Assembly: GCA_025093985.1 (NCBI GenBank)
Contig: JACAAK010000003.1
Coordinates: 62,001 to 126,000, forward strand
Direction: 5' to 3'
Source: Calvatia gigantea
Taxonomy: Eukaryota; Basidiomycota; Agaricomycetes; Agaricales; Lycoperdaceae
DNA: 64,000 nucleotides
Below, piece by piece: positions 20,197-30,208 of this stretch. The notes beneath the pieces were generated by a model. That model did no database searches. It had not been told where the DNA came from and saw only the letters and a program-made list of their open reading frames with translations. The first letter of the stretch is position 1; every line of letters starts with the position of its first letter. The position numbers were made by a program, and so were the translations under genes.

Positions 20197-20223
20197 AGTG
20201 AGCGGCGGTCGGGGCCCATAACC
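20197..20223 (-). other. Copia primer-binding site matching the anticodon region of initiator tRNA-Met
   Basis: On the minus strand the sequence following the 5' LTR is GGTTATGGGCCCCGACC. Its complement contains CCCATAACC, the anticodon loop of initiator tRNA-Met (anticodon CAU). Drosophila copia is known to prime from a cleaved half of this tRNA rather than from its 3' end. Confidence 0.75.
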
Positions 20224-20633
20224 TGTTAAGACGAGTACACCACAATAGCTCTACGCTAGTGGCGGAGGGGAGTCGTACTCACTGGGTTTGTTGAGATATT
20301 GATTATAGACCGTAGCTAGTGGATATCTTAGTGGAATGTTGGGCAGAAGAGTAGACTGGATTGTCTAAAGAATATACGCATACTACATAGGTCTTATATA
20401 ACTAATGTCTCTGGTCTGTGCGCCGTTCTACCTTATACAGGTGAGGTCTTATCTGCCAGTAGCATATACAGAGCATACTGCGTACATTGTTCTATTTAAT
20501 AGACCATGACCAGCAACCTAGAGTGCGGTCTAGTACATTGTTCGTTATCTCTCTTCAAGAGTGAAGTACTCAAGAACCCGTTTCAGCTATAAATAGACTG
20601 AACCAACGTAGTGGTACGGATCGAGATTCAACA
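20224..20633 (-). repeat. Copia 5' LTR (410 bp)
   Basis: Matches 13832-14241 over its whole length by eye, with TG...CA ends, and is followed by the ATAGA target copy. Confidence 0.95.
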
Positions 20634-20721
20634 ATAGATCCCCGCGTTAACTCTATTGGGAGTAAGTCTGTATAGACGCCCTTTAGGGAAGACAACCTAC
20701 AAGGTAAGTGTGCACGTAACA

Positions 20722-21688
20722 TAACCTCGCCTGTTGGGGCAGACGGCAGCCTGGGTGTTGTAAGCCTCCCCCTCATGCATACCTTCCTCCAAGTAGGGGC
20801 CAGCCTTGTTCATTTCCTGTATCCATCACATTAACAGCCAGCAAAAAATCAGCACCCCAGCAACAGTGTCCTGGCGGATTACCCGCGCATTGCAGGGAAT
20901 CAAAGTGTCAACTAGTGTGGGAATACCCTAAGTTGAGGCTGAACAAACCGTTCTGCTTGGTATGGGTTCTCCATCTTCCAGTATTTGCCACGTGTCCATC
21001 TTCAATAATATCGCTCCTTCTTATGTAGAAACTTTATGTAAATTGAGGCGCTAAATAAGAGATTCGGCACTGATATAGTAACCTGTACTACCTGAAACAC
21101 GCTCTTAGCATGATACACGGTGTGGTGTGTGATAACGAAGATAAAATTAGGGTATGAGCATTCCTAGTAAATAGTATAGGAACCCTGGGTTCTGGGGTGT
21201 GCATGTTGATGTTTCCACATATCCACATTAACAAACGCACTATGACACTCGAACAATAACGCGAATTGGTGGCTCGCTTTGAGTAAAAAGGCTACGTGGA
21301 ACCTCCAGGGTTAGCACCATGACTGAAGGCAGTTTGAAACCGGATGTGTAGCCACTAAGCCCATTGCTACTGGGAGACATAGCGTGTCCTGACGATTCGA
21401 CACCTGCCGACGACGCGGGGGACGGAACCATTGGATTTCGTGGGCCAGGGTCGGTGGAGACCTTGCCTGCTGGGTGAGGTGAATTGGCACAAACTAGCGT
21501 AATTGCAACGCCTACTTCTGATGCTCCAAACTTCACATCAAAGAAGTCAGGGATAATCGAGGTCCTCGTGCGGCAATATGAAAGATAACAACTGCGTGGT
21601 GCCAAATAAGCTTTTCTTCACCAATGGGATCACAAGGGATAGCGGACGTAGTGTGACTGGTGACCCCGTGATCCAACTATGGAGATGG
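20722..21688. other. Non-coding stretch after the transposon nest
   Basis: First sequence outside the nest. No supported gene: the open frames here are short and show no recognisable domain or splice pattern. Confidence 0.5.
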
Positions 21689-21695
21689 TATAAAT
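21689..21695 (+). promoter_or_regulatory. TATA-like element before the secreted protein gene
   Basis: TATAAAT about 35-40 nt before the ATG codons at 21715 and 21730. The very short spacing implies a short leader and favours the ATG at 21730. Confidence 0.35.
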
Positions 21696-21729
21696 TCAAG
21701 GACTTTCAGTCTCTTTGGACCATATTACA

Positions 21730-22041
21730 ATGCGTCTGTTCAAGGCCCTCTCTCTTACTACTGTTCTGTTCTTCACCCAACAGGTCCACGCGGGCCTAAT
21801 CGCTTATGGAATTTGTCAAACAGGTATCACCGCCTATCCCCCTCCCTCGACACCAGTAGACGTGCTCACACCCGTTTGTCTAGGTTGTAACACACTTGCT
21901 GTGGCATGCTATGCTGCCGCGGGATTCACCTTTGGCACTATTGCAGCACCCCTGGCTCCGCCCGCCATCGTTGCCTGCAACAGTGGCTTGGGAACGTGCT
22001 CCGCGGCATGTGCAGTTGTAGCCTTGACACCTACCCCTTGA
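21730..22041 (+). CDS. Small secreted Cys-rich protein, resembling fungal ZYS3-like (zygote-specific) proteins
   Basis: 103 residues from MRLFKALSLTTVLFF (an in-frame ATG also exists at 21715). The first 21 residues form a signal peptide with a plausible cut after QQVHA. The mature part has YGICQTGI, CLGCNTLAVACYAAAGFTFG and ACNSGLGTCSAACA: evenly spaced Cys with Ala/Gly-rich segments. From memory this YGICQTG...CYxAAGFTFGT...ACNxxxGxCxxxC pattern is that of small fungal proteins annotated as zygote-specific ZYS3-like; their function is unknown. The secreted location is inferred from the signal peptide only. Single exon, host DNA, adjacent to the transposon nest. Confidence 0.6.
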   Translation: MRLFKALSLTTVLFFTQQVHAGLIAYGICQTGITAYPPPSTPVDVLTPVCLGCNTLAVACYAAAGFTFGTIAAPLAPPAIVACNSGLGTCSAACAVVALTPTP

Positions 22042-22604
22042 TCTCGCTTCTGACGTGAGTACATAGACAAGCTTTAATGATAGCTTTCTGATGTGCTGTT
22101 ACTTGGCATCCATCCTGCTGGCGGTCATACTAAGCAGTCTGGTATTTCATCGTCTCTGAGCACTTCTTGTATTACTTTCTCTGTCCAATTGTATCATGTT
22201 TCATCGACAAAAGTCTGAGCTTCAAACCAACAAAGAAGTAAGAACATCAACGAAGGATAGTCAGGGACCGAAAGCAACCAAGGGCATCAAACTGTTACTG
22301 GGTCCAATAACTCGTAATCCCTACTCCGATGTATGGTCTTATTCAGCTTCAGCATGGGCTTGCCAGGCGAGTCAAGCACTCCTGTCGATCTCGAGCCCTC
22401 ATCGTGACTTTCAAGCCAGACTAATTTGGCAGGTTAAGAAGATTACCTAATTTGTTGACAATTTGATATCTGGTCGCGGCACTGTATTTAGACTTTAACA
22501 ACGCGCTCGACACCTCCTGTGTGTAATCCGGTTCTCACCGACGTCTGCCTCATGTATGCGTTTCGTTCCTCTATGAGCCACTTGCTGACTATGAAGACAC
22601 GTCT
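22042..22604. other. Intergenic, may hold the 5' end of the F-box gene
   Basis: No separate gene supported. The frame of the F-box gene is open back to 22527 without an ATG, so a first exon may lie here. Confidence 0.4.
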
Positions 22605-23891
22605 AGGTCAACAAGCAAAACCAATATCGCCACTCTGCCGGATGAACTCTTGCACAAGATCTTTGCCCTCTCCTCGGACTCGTTACCCGCCTTGACTCAA
22701 GTCCTCTGTTCTGTCAGCCAACGCTGGCGTGGCGTCGCTCTTGCCTATTCTGACCTATGGCGTGTCATCTCCTGCAATGTAAATGACCTGTTTCCCCCGA
22801 CTCAACTCCTCGAACTTTGGATTGAGCGGTCACGTCACGCTCTCTTGGATATTTCTTTTGAATCCTCCTGGTCATCCCCGGAAAAAACTGGCGAACGACG
22901 CGAACAGCAGGGATATACGCGACGTACCCTGGATATGTTGCTGCCGCACCGTAATCGATGGGAGAAACTAGTGTTGTCCATCCCAATTGAACACGCAAGA
23001 GTCTTTACTGGGGTCACCCTTGAAAGCGCTGTCGAGCTAAAAATCGCTGAGGTAATTATCGATGGCCAGGGCAACCCTCTTACGGATGTTATCGCAACCG
23101 TTCCTTCGCTCAAATCCTTCAGATGGCAGCCTCTGGAGCTTCCGGGTTTAGACGTACATCTGGAAAAGGACTTCCCGTGGGAGACACTCCTTAGAGTGAC
23201 CTTGTCGTGCCAGCAGCCGTGGGAGGAGACTTCACAAGTCGTCTCGCGCTGCACGTCCGCAACGGTGATGATCTTGTACGTACCGGTACCGGCGACCATC
23301 ACGAAGTACCCAGAACATATCCATCTTCCAAACCTCCGGACACTTCATATCACCGGATGCGATCGCCAACTCCCCCTGATTGCTAATCTTAGCAGCCCAA
23401 GACTCTCCATTCTTCACGTTGACATTGAGAGCGGAAAAGGTGGGACGAGCACCGCTATACACCAATTATATGCGTTTATCAGGAGTGCCAAACACAACTT
23501 GCGAATGCTCGAGGTCGAGGTCCGTAACCAATGGCTGACGAAAGAAGATGCACGTACGGTATTACGGGCGTGTCGCGAATTGAACATCCCTTCAGTCGAT
23601 ATCTACGTCCATTTTGATATGTGGGTCCGTTTCGACGGATCCGTCGACTACTCATCCCTCAGAGACGAGTTTCGGGGAATGAGAATAGCCGCCTCCACCG
23701 ATCGAGCGGTGATATTCGGATGGCTTGATCTCCATGCTATCGACAACTTCATCTCCGAGTTCACGAAAATCCCGGATGTCGACATGGTTGAAGTTTATCC
23801 AGATTTCGGGCTGGCCTGCCCCGAGACCACAGATGAGGCGATCAAGATGAAAGTTATGTACACTCTAGGACCCTCTCCACGCGGACTGTAG
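22605..23891 (+). CDS. F-box protein with LRR-like C-terminal region (5' end uncertain)
   Basis: The frame reads NIATLPDELLHKIFALSSDS, then SVSQRWRGVALAYSDLWRVI: the F-box signature (LPxELLxxIF, then CxVSxxWRxxAxxxxxLW) typical of Agaricomycete F-box proteins. After it come about 370 residues with regular leucine spacing (IHLPNLRTLHITGC, LSSPRLSILHVDIE), suggesting a leucine-rich-repeat-like substrate-binding part. F-box proteins recruit substrates to SCF ubiquitin ligases. No ATG precedes the F-box in this frame, but an acceptor TCTAG at 22602-22606 suggests a short upstream exon; I set the start there. Ends SPRGL at 23891. Partner and substrate cannot be told from sequence. Confidence 0.75.
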   Translation, partial: RSTSKTNIATLPDELLHKIFALSSDSLPALTQVLCSVSQRWRGVALAYSDLWRVISCNVNDLFPPTQLLELWIERSRHALLDISFESSWSSPEKTGERREQQGYTRRTLDMLLPHRNRWEKLVLSIPIEHARVFTGVTLESAVELKIAEVIIDGQGNPLTDVIATVPSLKSFRWQPLELPGLDVHLEKDFPWETLLRVTLSCQQPWEETSQVVSRCTSATVMILYVPVPATITKYPEHIHLPNLRTLHITGCDRQLPLIANLSSPRLSILHVDIESGKGGTSTAIHQLYAFIRSAKHNLRMLEVEVRNQWLTKEDARTVLRACRELNIPSVDIYVHFDMWVRFDGSVDYSSLRDEFRGMRIAASTDRAVIFGWLDLHAIDNFISEFTKIPDVDMVEVYPDFGLACPETTDEAIKMKVMYTLGPSPRGL

Positions 23892-25215
23892 GATTCTTTC
23901 TCCTTCCCCCGTTTTCTTTCTTCCTTTTCCCCTTCTCCCAAGTCCTCGCTGGCACAACGGACCGATCGTGTAAAGAGTAAATTAGTTATGTATGAGTAAT
24001 ATTATTGATTTGTACAAGGCGACAGTCAAGAAAATGAAGCTTGCCCTAGTCACCTGAATACGCAAGAAGGGGGGAGGCAACCCTCTGTAACGGACAACGC
24101 ACCGGACCACTCAACAAGTCCGATTGGACAACACTCTGGTGTGTGCTCCGTGAAATATCAGCACACAGAAAACCTGGATGACCCTCGACACCGGCCTTCG
24201 GAATGAAACAAGGCAGGCACCGTGTGATGACGCCATGCGTCAGCGATCAGCTGCAGAGAATTCTATTACCTCCTCATTTTGAAATTCTTGTCGAAGCTTG
24301 CTCATGGTTCTTGAATCGGGCAGTACACCCCTCGCACGACACAAGAAATTGCACGCCTGCTGCGAGAAGGAATAGAAGTGTTAAGCCAAGTGAATCAGAG
24401 AGTAGAGAAAACGGCCACCGGAGGAGAGTACCCAAAAGCAGTAAACCACCAACGGACTTGCAAAGTGGCTCACTCAACCTTGCCGGACATCGACCTTAAT
24501 CCCCGCATCGCATTATGTGCCGTACGCTATTTAAGCAGAACAACAAACTTCCGCAGTTTTAGGAACACTGATTGTGGGTAGTGATTGTATCACACAGCAA
24601 AAATGACTTACTCTCTCCGACGAGCATCAGTGCTCATCTACCCACCAGTAAATACCGAAACCCGCCTGACAATACAGGATGGGTACACTGAAGAGCTGCG
24701 GTCCCTGTTGTTAGCCAAGCAACTGGGATCACAAATCTGTACTTCCTTGATAACAATAGCCGAGTGCATTCGTAACTCATACCAGTATATCAATAAGCAC
24801 TAAACTCAGACGACGGCCTGGCGACGCCGCAATTCCGACTCACTGCATAGGTATTTCAGGATGCTAGGCACACATCGTCTAGTTGGAACCACCGATTCTC
24901 TCTCCACCCCCGAGATTCACGCAAGGCGACTACTTCGATTACGAAATCACGCCATCCGGGGTCGCTGACAAAGGGAGGCGGGTTGAAGCGGTGGTGGGAT
25001 GGACTACCCTGGCCTTTCATCCGGTTTCAGGCCAGCCGGTCCCTGAATATCGTGTTTCAGTGCACGGGCGATGTCCAGTTCAAATGATAGTATTTCAGTA
25101 AAAATATAATGACTCATGTTTTGGTGAGCGTCGAGCTCGGTCACTTTCGGGGTCCTTAGCAGAGTATTTAATCGCATGGGGAGCTCAGCGGGAGAGTAAT
25201 TTCAAGACATAAGGT
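23892..25215. other. Intergenic, no supported gene
   Basis: Frames of 60-100 codons on both strands lack recognisable motifs or consistent splice signals. Confidence 0.5.
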
Positions 25216-27594
25216 ATGGCCTCTGGCGTTTTTGAATCCGCAACAAGGTTATGCACATTCTCAAACGTCGCAAACGCTCTGCGCAGCGCCATTTTGGCAT
25301 ACGCTGCTATCAATGTCGTCAGGTGGATTTGGACCTCGATTTTCGCCCGCTCAAGCTTGCAGAACATACCGGGGCCGCCGCCACAGTCCTGGGTTAAGGG
25401 TATTTCGCCTTCCTTTTTGGCGCTGGGTATATCTAACGAGTGACTTATAGGAAATCTGGGTCAATTATTTAATCCAAAAGGTCTCGAGTTCCACCAGAAC
25501 TTGGTGGATACATACGGCGGAATGGTAAAGGTTTACGGATTCTTTGGGGTAAGCCCATGACCTTGTGTGGATGTTTTGGAAGCACTCACCAGACGTCGTC
25601 ATATGATTTAGGACGAGCAATTGTATATCTCGGACCCTAGGGCTCTCCAACATATTATTCTCAAAGAACCAGATGCCTTTGAGGAAACATCAGTATTTCT
25701 CGAGTCCGTTGCCTTCTGCTCATGCTGGGCTAAACTGACACTACCCCATACAGGACCAACAAGGTCATATTTGGGCCTGGGCTCGTCGCCACCAAGGGCG
25801 AACAGCATCGACGGCAACGCAAAGTCACGGCGCCTATCTTCGCAGCGACGCAGTTACGACAGATCGTACCAACCTTTTACGATATTGCTGAAAAGGCGAG
25901 TGACTTTTCACTACATGGGAGTCGAGTATCCTTACAATGGGATACCCCCAGTTGACAAACGTTCTATCACGAGACATCCGCCAAGAAAGCGCCGGAAGCG
26001 AAAAACACAGAAAAACTCTTGATATGTCGAATTGGATGTCTCGTGTTGCACTTGAGTCAGTTGGTAGAACCGTGCTTGGATATAGCTTTGATCCCCTCGA
26101 TTCACCCCACGACAACCCTTATACGTCTGCAATCAAGGAGTTGATGTGAGCCCAAGATATCGTGCTTGAGAACATCCTCTCACCTTCCACCTCTAGTCCC
26201 ACGATATTCACACTCTCCCTGGTCCGTCAAGTGGCGCCTTTCCTCGTCAGCTTAGGTCCAGCGTGGCTCCGAAGAAAAGTAGTGGAATGGATACCTCATG
26301 AGGCGGTGCAGAAATTGAAGGGAATGTCAGATCTAATGCACGAAAGTGCGAGGGAAATCCTGGACATAAAACGTCAAGAATTAGTGCGCGACCCCCATTT
26401 CGGTGACGAATCCCAACAGGGGCAGCTGAAGGATATTATTAGTGCACTAGGTATGTATCTCCCTTTCGATATGCACACCCAGCTGACAGTGTTGCCAGTC
26501 CGGGCTAATACTACAGCTCCGGAACACGAAAAGCTCAGTGAAAACGAACTGACTGGCCAAATGACGTATGTTCCTATCAGTTTGTCGAGAAGTCGAGCTC
26601 ACGGACATTCCAGCGTCCTCATCTTTGGTGCTCAGGATACTACGTCGTCGGCACTATCACGGATTCTCTGGCAGCTTTCGCTAAGGCCAGATATTCAGGA
26701 AAAGGTCCGCGCGGAAATTCGAAATCGCCAGCTTGAACAGCGGAGTATGGACTCGAATCATGTAAGATTGGGCTTTGATGATGTCATGAGTCTACCGTGG
26801 CTTGATGCTGTTGTGAAAGAGACATTGAGACTGTAAGTTATATACCACGCATTACTCTTGCATTAGGACTCAGTGAACACGCAAGATACCCCCCTGTGCC
26901 TTTTGTTCGTCGTGTGTGAGTATCAATTCCTGCAGGTTTATGGTGTTTCAAACTCATGAGTGGTAAAATTAGGGCGACGAAAGACTCCATGATCCCCTAT
27001 ATGCGGGGAGAGCAACTATCACATGTATCAGTTCCCGCGGGAACGATATTGTTCGTCAGTATCGCCGGAAGTAATCGCTCCAAGTTAGTTTGGGGCGAAG
27101 ATGCGGATGAGTGGAGGCCTGAGCGATGGCTGAGCGGGGTCACTGGGTCACCGAGCGCAAAAGAGCGATTACCGGGAGTTTATTCTGGAATGTGAGTTAT
27201 CAACGCTTTTCTGGCCGTTGTAGCCAAGGGGTTTACCTGAGAAACGCTAGGATGTCTTTTCTAGGAGGACAGAGGTCATGCATGTGAGTTTCTTGTGTTT
27301 TTAACGACCCTAATTAGAAGCTTACACACAACAGAGGTTATCGATTCGCACAGCTGGAGATGAGTAAGTCTCGAGTTTGGATGGCCGTTGCAACATTACA
27401 CTCACAACGAAATAGAAATTATTCTTTCAACATTGCTAACAAGGTTGAGATTTAGTACAACAAGGGACGAGATAGTGTGGAATCTCTCACAGATAATTGC
27501 ACCATCTGTGAGAAATGTTAGGATATTAGAAGGCAGGAGAGTCGTTGAAGAAAAGAAGGGACTACCGTTACTAGTTGAGGAACTTTCCTCATAG
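25216..27594 (+). CDS. Cytochrome P450 monooxygenase, 13 exons
   Basis: Splice model: 25216-25399, 25451-25548, 25612-25703, 25754-25895, 25952-26145, 26197-26450, 26499-26565, 26614-26832, 26886-26915, 26973-27191, 27251-27283, 27335-27363, 27416-27594. This totals 1740 nt, 579 residues, phases consistent at every junction. An N-terminal membrane anchor (AILAYAAINVVRWIW) precedes the Pro hinge IPGPPP. The I-helix oxygen-binding motif is FGAQDTTS, the ExxR motif KETLRL, the PERF-like motif DEWRPERW, and the haem loop FLGGQRSCIGYRFA with the ligand Cys. A complete microsomal class II P450 by these marks; clan or CYP family not assigned and substrate unknown. The intron after 25895 starts with GC (AAG then GCGAGT). 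The apparent stop at 26147 lies inside an intron. Confidence 0.9.
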
Positions 27595-28175
27595 CATTGT
27601 AATATACTGTGTTTCTAGGCAGACTCGTATAATTAGGAGGCTTACCCAACTTATTCTCACTATTGTGTCCATTCACTAGAAACTACCAATTCATGAACAA
27701 ACAGTGAGCACCCTTATTTGAAGCAAAGCCACATGCGTATCAGGAAGAATATTTCAATCAATTGTCCACGTTTCTTGTGGGCGCATGTTCAACTTCAGAT
27801 GTTGCATCAGTCAAGATATGTTCTGACGGTGGGCCTTCTCGTCCGCCGCACTTCGCCGGGATGTTCAACAGGATGGGAGTGGAATTTATTTCGTCCAGCT
27901 GAGTAGTATTGGGGTGATTGGACCCCCATCATGTTTCTTGTTTCCTCTCTCACTATGTGGAGAACCTAGATGTTAGCGTAGGTGGGCTCTTTCCAATCTT
28001 CCCATCTGGCTAAGATGGACATAGCTCGATATTACTATCGGTACAAAATCGAAAGCGTTAGTTATGTCTGGGATACAAGAGAGCATCATGCGTCGAAAAC
28101 GAACAAGTTGCAAGCGACACGTGACACACGCGAATCATGTCACAGTCGAGCGCGTGGTTAATTACTTCGACCACA
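27595..28175. other. Intergenic between P450 and the Chk1-type kinase
   Basis: No supported gene. Both flanking genes point rightwards, so this holds the P450 3' end and the kinase promoter. Confidence 0.5.
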
Positions 28176-30208
28176 ATGGCGACAGTGAAATATCCCAGGA
28201 TTGTTGGTACGCAAGTAAGCCTTCCGACAGATGGAACTAACTAATACTATGAGTAGGATACGAGCTTATAGAACAAATTGGAGGCGGTGGATTCTCTAGG
28301 TGACGACTTGAATCTACTTCTAACTCTGTTTCGTGACAATGCTCATCGACACCAACAGCGTCTTCCGCGCAGTCAACTTGGTTGAACATCGTGTTGCCGC
28401 TTGCAAAATAATCGCGCTTACACCCAGCACAACTGACAAACAGCGCAAATCCGTCGACAAGGAGATGCGTGTACATGCCGCGTTAAAACACCGCAATGTG
28501 CTCGAATTCCTCAATGCCGTCGTAGTGGAACTCAAACATGCCCACTTGTATTTTCCTGGGATATATATGTTGATGGAACTTGCTGCTGGTGGGGATTTGT
28601 TTGACAAGATTGGTGAGGCTACCTCCCCACTGGATGGAAATGTGGAGCTCACGTTTCTGGAGTGGTACAGCTCCAGATGTTGGAGTAGGTGACGAGGTCG
28701 CCCATTTTTACTTTGGACAACTTTTAGCGGGCATGGTGAGTCACTCTCTTGTACCATCCATTACCTGCCTCATTACAGAGACAGGAGTACATCCACGGCC
28801 AAGGCGTTTGTCATCGCGATCTCAAACCCGAGAACCTCCTCTTAGACGCTGCTGGGACGCTCAAAATCACCGATTTTGGACTCGCTGCCGTGTATAAATT
28901 AGTCGAAACCGGGAAGACCAGACCATTAACTGAACGATGTGGTTCCTTGCCCTACGTGGCGCCTGAGGTGTGTTCGGTTGGTCTTTCCCCCGCAGCTTGC
29001 ACATGACGTACATCAGTTGAACAGTGACAATCCGTACCAAGCAGAACCTGTGGACGTCTGGGGAGTCGGTGTCATTCTATTTACATTATTGCTTGGAAGT
29101 GAGTTTCGCTGTTGCTGTAAATTAAAAATCACTTCATGTCATGTATAGACACACCTTGGGATGAACCGACTATGCATAGCCCGGAATTCTGCCGCTACGT
29201 ATCAGGATCTATCTTTATGGAACATCCATGGCGTAGACTCGATCAGACCGCACTGTGTAGATCCTTTTAATCGCCAATGGTTCTTGTTTGCTGATATATC
29301 GAGTAGCACTAATACGTGGGATGATGACCATCGATCCTTCCAAACGCATGACTCTAGCCGACGTCCAAAACCATCCATGGGTCATGAGGTATGCATAACA
29401 GCATCACCATCCTACCATCCCTGCCCTAATGTCTTCTTGAAGACCAAGTCAACTGGCATCCCAGAGCATAGCTACTTTGGCCGACAAACTAACAGAATCA
29501 CTACGCAACAACGGTGACCTTGACCTCGCGGTTCCAAACCTCCAACGGTAAGTTGGTTCAGCCCATCGCTCACATCTCCAAAGCACCCTCATGGTCCTCT
29601 CTTAGGAATGTCGATGAGGAAGGCGACGAAGTTATGGCATCCGAAGGCTACCGCTCCCAATTCACACAATCCCTCATGCTCTTCGTAGGTCTATCTCGCC
29701 AAAGTCCTTTGGACCACAGCCGCAATAATACAACATAATCCAATTGCAGTCTCAAACACAATCTGGGACGCGCTACAACCCCCACCTGACCCGATTCTAC
29801 GCATCACTTGGTCCCTCACTTTTGTTCAACATCATCCACGAAACTCTCGTCGCATTCAATGTACAATGTAAAGTTGCTCCCTTGAATCCGGATCCGAACA
29901 GTAACGGATCGCGACTGGAGGAATATAAGCTACGTATCGGTGGACACGACAAACGTCGGGTAGCGTTCAAAGGTTGGGTCGTCGTTGAGAAGTTCGTGTA
30001 TAGAGGAGATCCGGCTACAGAAGGAAGTTTTGTAGTGATGAAAAGAGACGAGGTCTGTCTGAGTTTCTCTTCCACCTCTTGTTATTAAACCCCTTCTCAC
30101 CTCGGAATCGAATTTTTGTTGTAGGGAAGTCCAATTTCTTGGAGGCAGCTCTGGAAGGCACTTATCGAGTCGGAGGCTGTTAGCCCGCATGTTCTGCGGA
30201 AAAAATAA
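28176..30208 (+). CDS. chk1: Chk1-type serine/threonine checkpoint kinase, 12 exons
   Basis: Splice model: 28176-28206, 28257-28299, 28359-28612, 28671-28735, 28785-28967, 29017-29098, 29149-29256, 29307-29388, 29443-29547, 29606-29684, 29750-30052, 30125-30208; 1419 nt, 472 residues, close to known Chk1 proteins. Kinase domain at about residues 9-270: glycine loop GGGGFSSVFRA, lysine in AACKII, catalytic loop [36 protein letters not shown] and HPWVMR at the end. The C-terminal 130 residues ([28 protein letters not shown]) resemble the Chk1 KA1-like regulatory domain. Chk1 acts in the nucleus in the DNA-damage and replication checkpoint, delaying mitosis. Identification rests on kinase plus C-terminal layout and length; a related CAMK-type kinase is the alternative. 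Confidence 0.85.

Larger units (their letters stand above)
13832..20633 (-). mobile_element. Complete Ty1/copia retrotransposon with TSD ATAGA
   Basis: 6802 bp flanked by 410-bp LTRs (13832-14241 and 20224-20633) in which I found no difference. The 5-bp ATAGA occurs at 13827-13831 and again at 20634-20638, a perfect target duplication. It contains one uninterrupted gag-pol gene on the minus strand, a primer site and a polypurine tract. All hallmarks of a recent, potentially active insertion. The target is the 3' LTR of Gypsy-2. Confidence 0.96.
6954..20721 (+). mobile_element. Gypsy-2: older chromodomain Ty3/gypsy element, 5'-truncated in window and host of three insertions
   Basis: On the plus strand from mid-reverse transcriptase (6969) through RNase H, integrase and chromodomain to 9509, an extra ORF (9676-11763), a purine-rich GTAGGAGATAA and a 3' LTR starting TGTTATGAC at 11792. 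The LTR is split by a Tc1/mariner and a copia element and resumes after 20633, ending GTAACA at 20721. Removing the two inserts leaves an LTR of about 516 bp. The left half was separated by Gypsy-1 and lies outside the window. Confidence 0.85.
11792..20721 (+). repeat. 3' LTR of Gypsy-2, split by mariner and copia insertions
   Basis: Three LTR pieces: 11792-11871, 13477-13831 and 20634-20721 (minus one copy of each target duplication). They begin TGTTATGAC and end GTAACA, giving matching TGTTA/TAACA ends and about 516 bp once the inserts are removed. No second LTR is available for comparison in the window. Confidence 0.65.

Noticed and set aside
26138..26150. TGA in the P450 frame taken as a nonsense mutation
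   Set aside because: It lies in a 51-nt GT-AG intron (26146-26196); exons on both sides join in phase.
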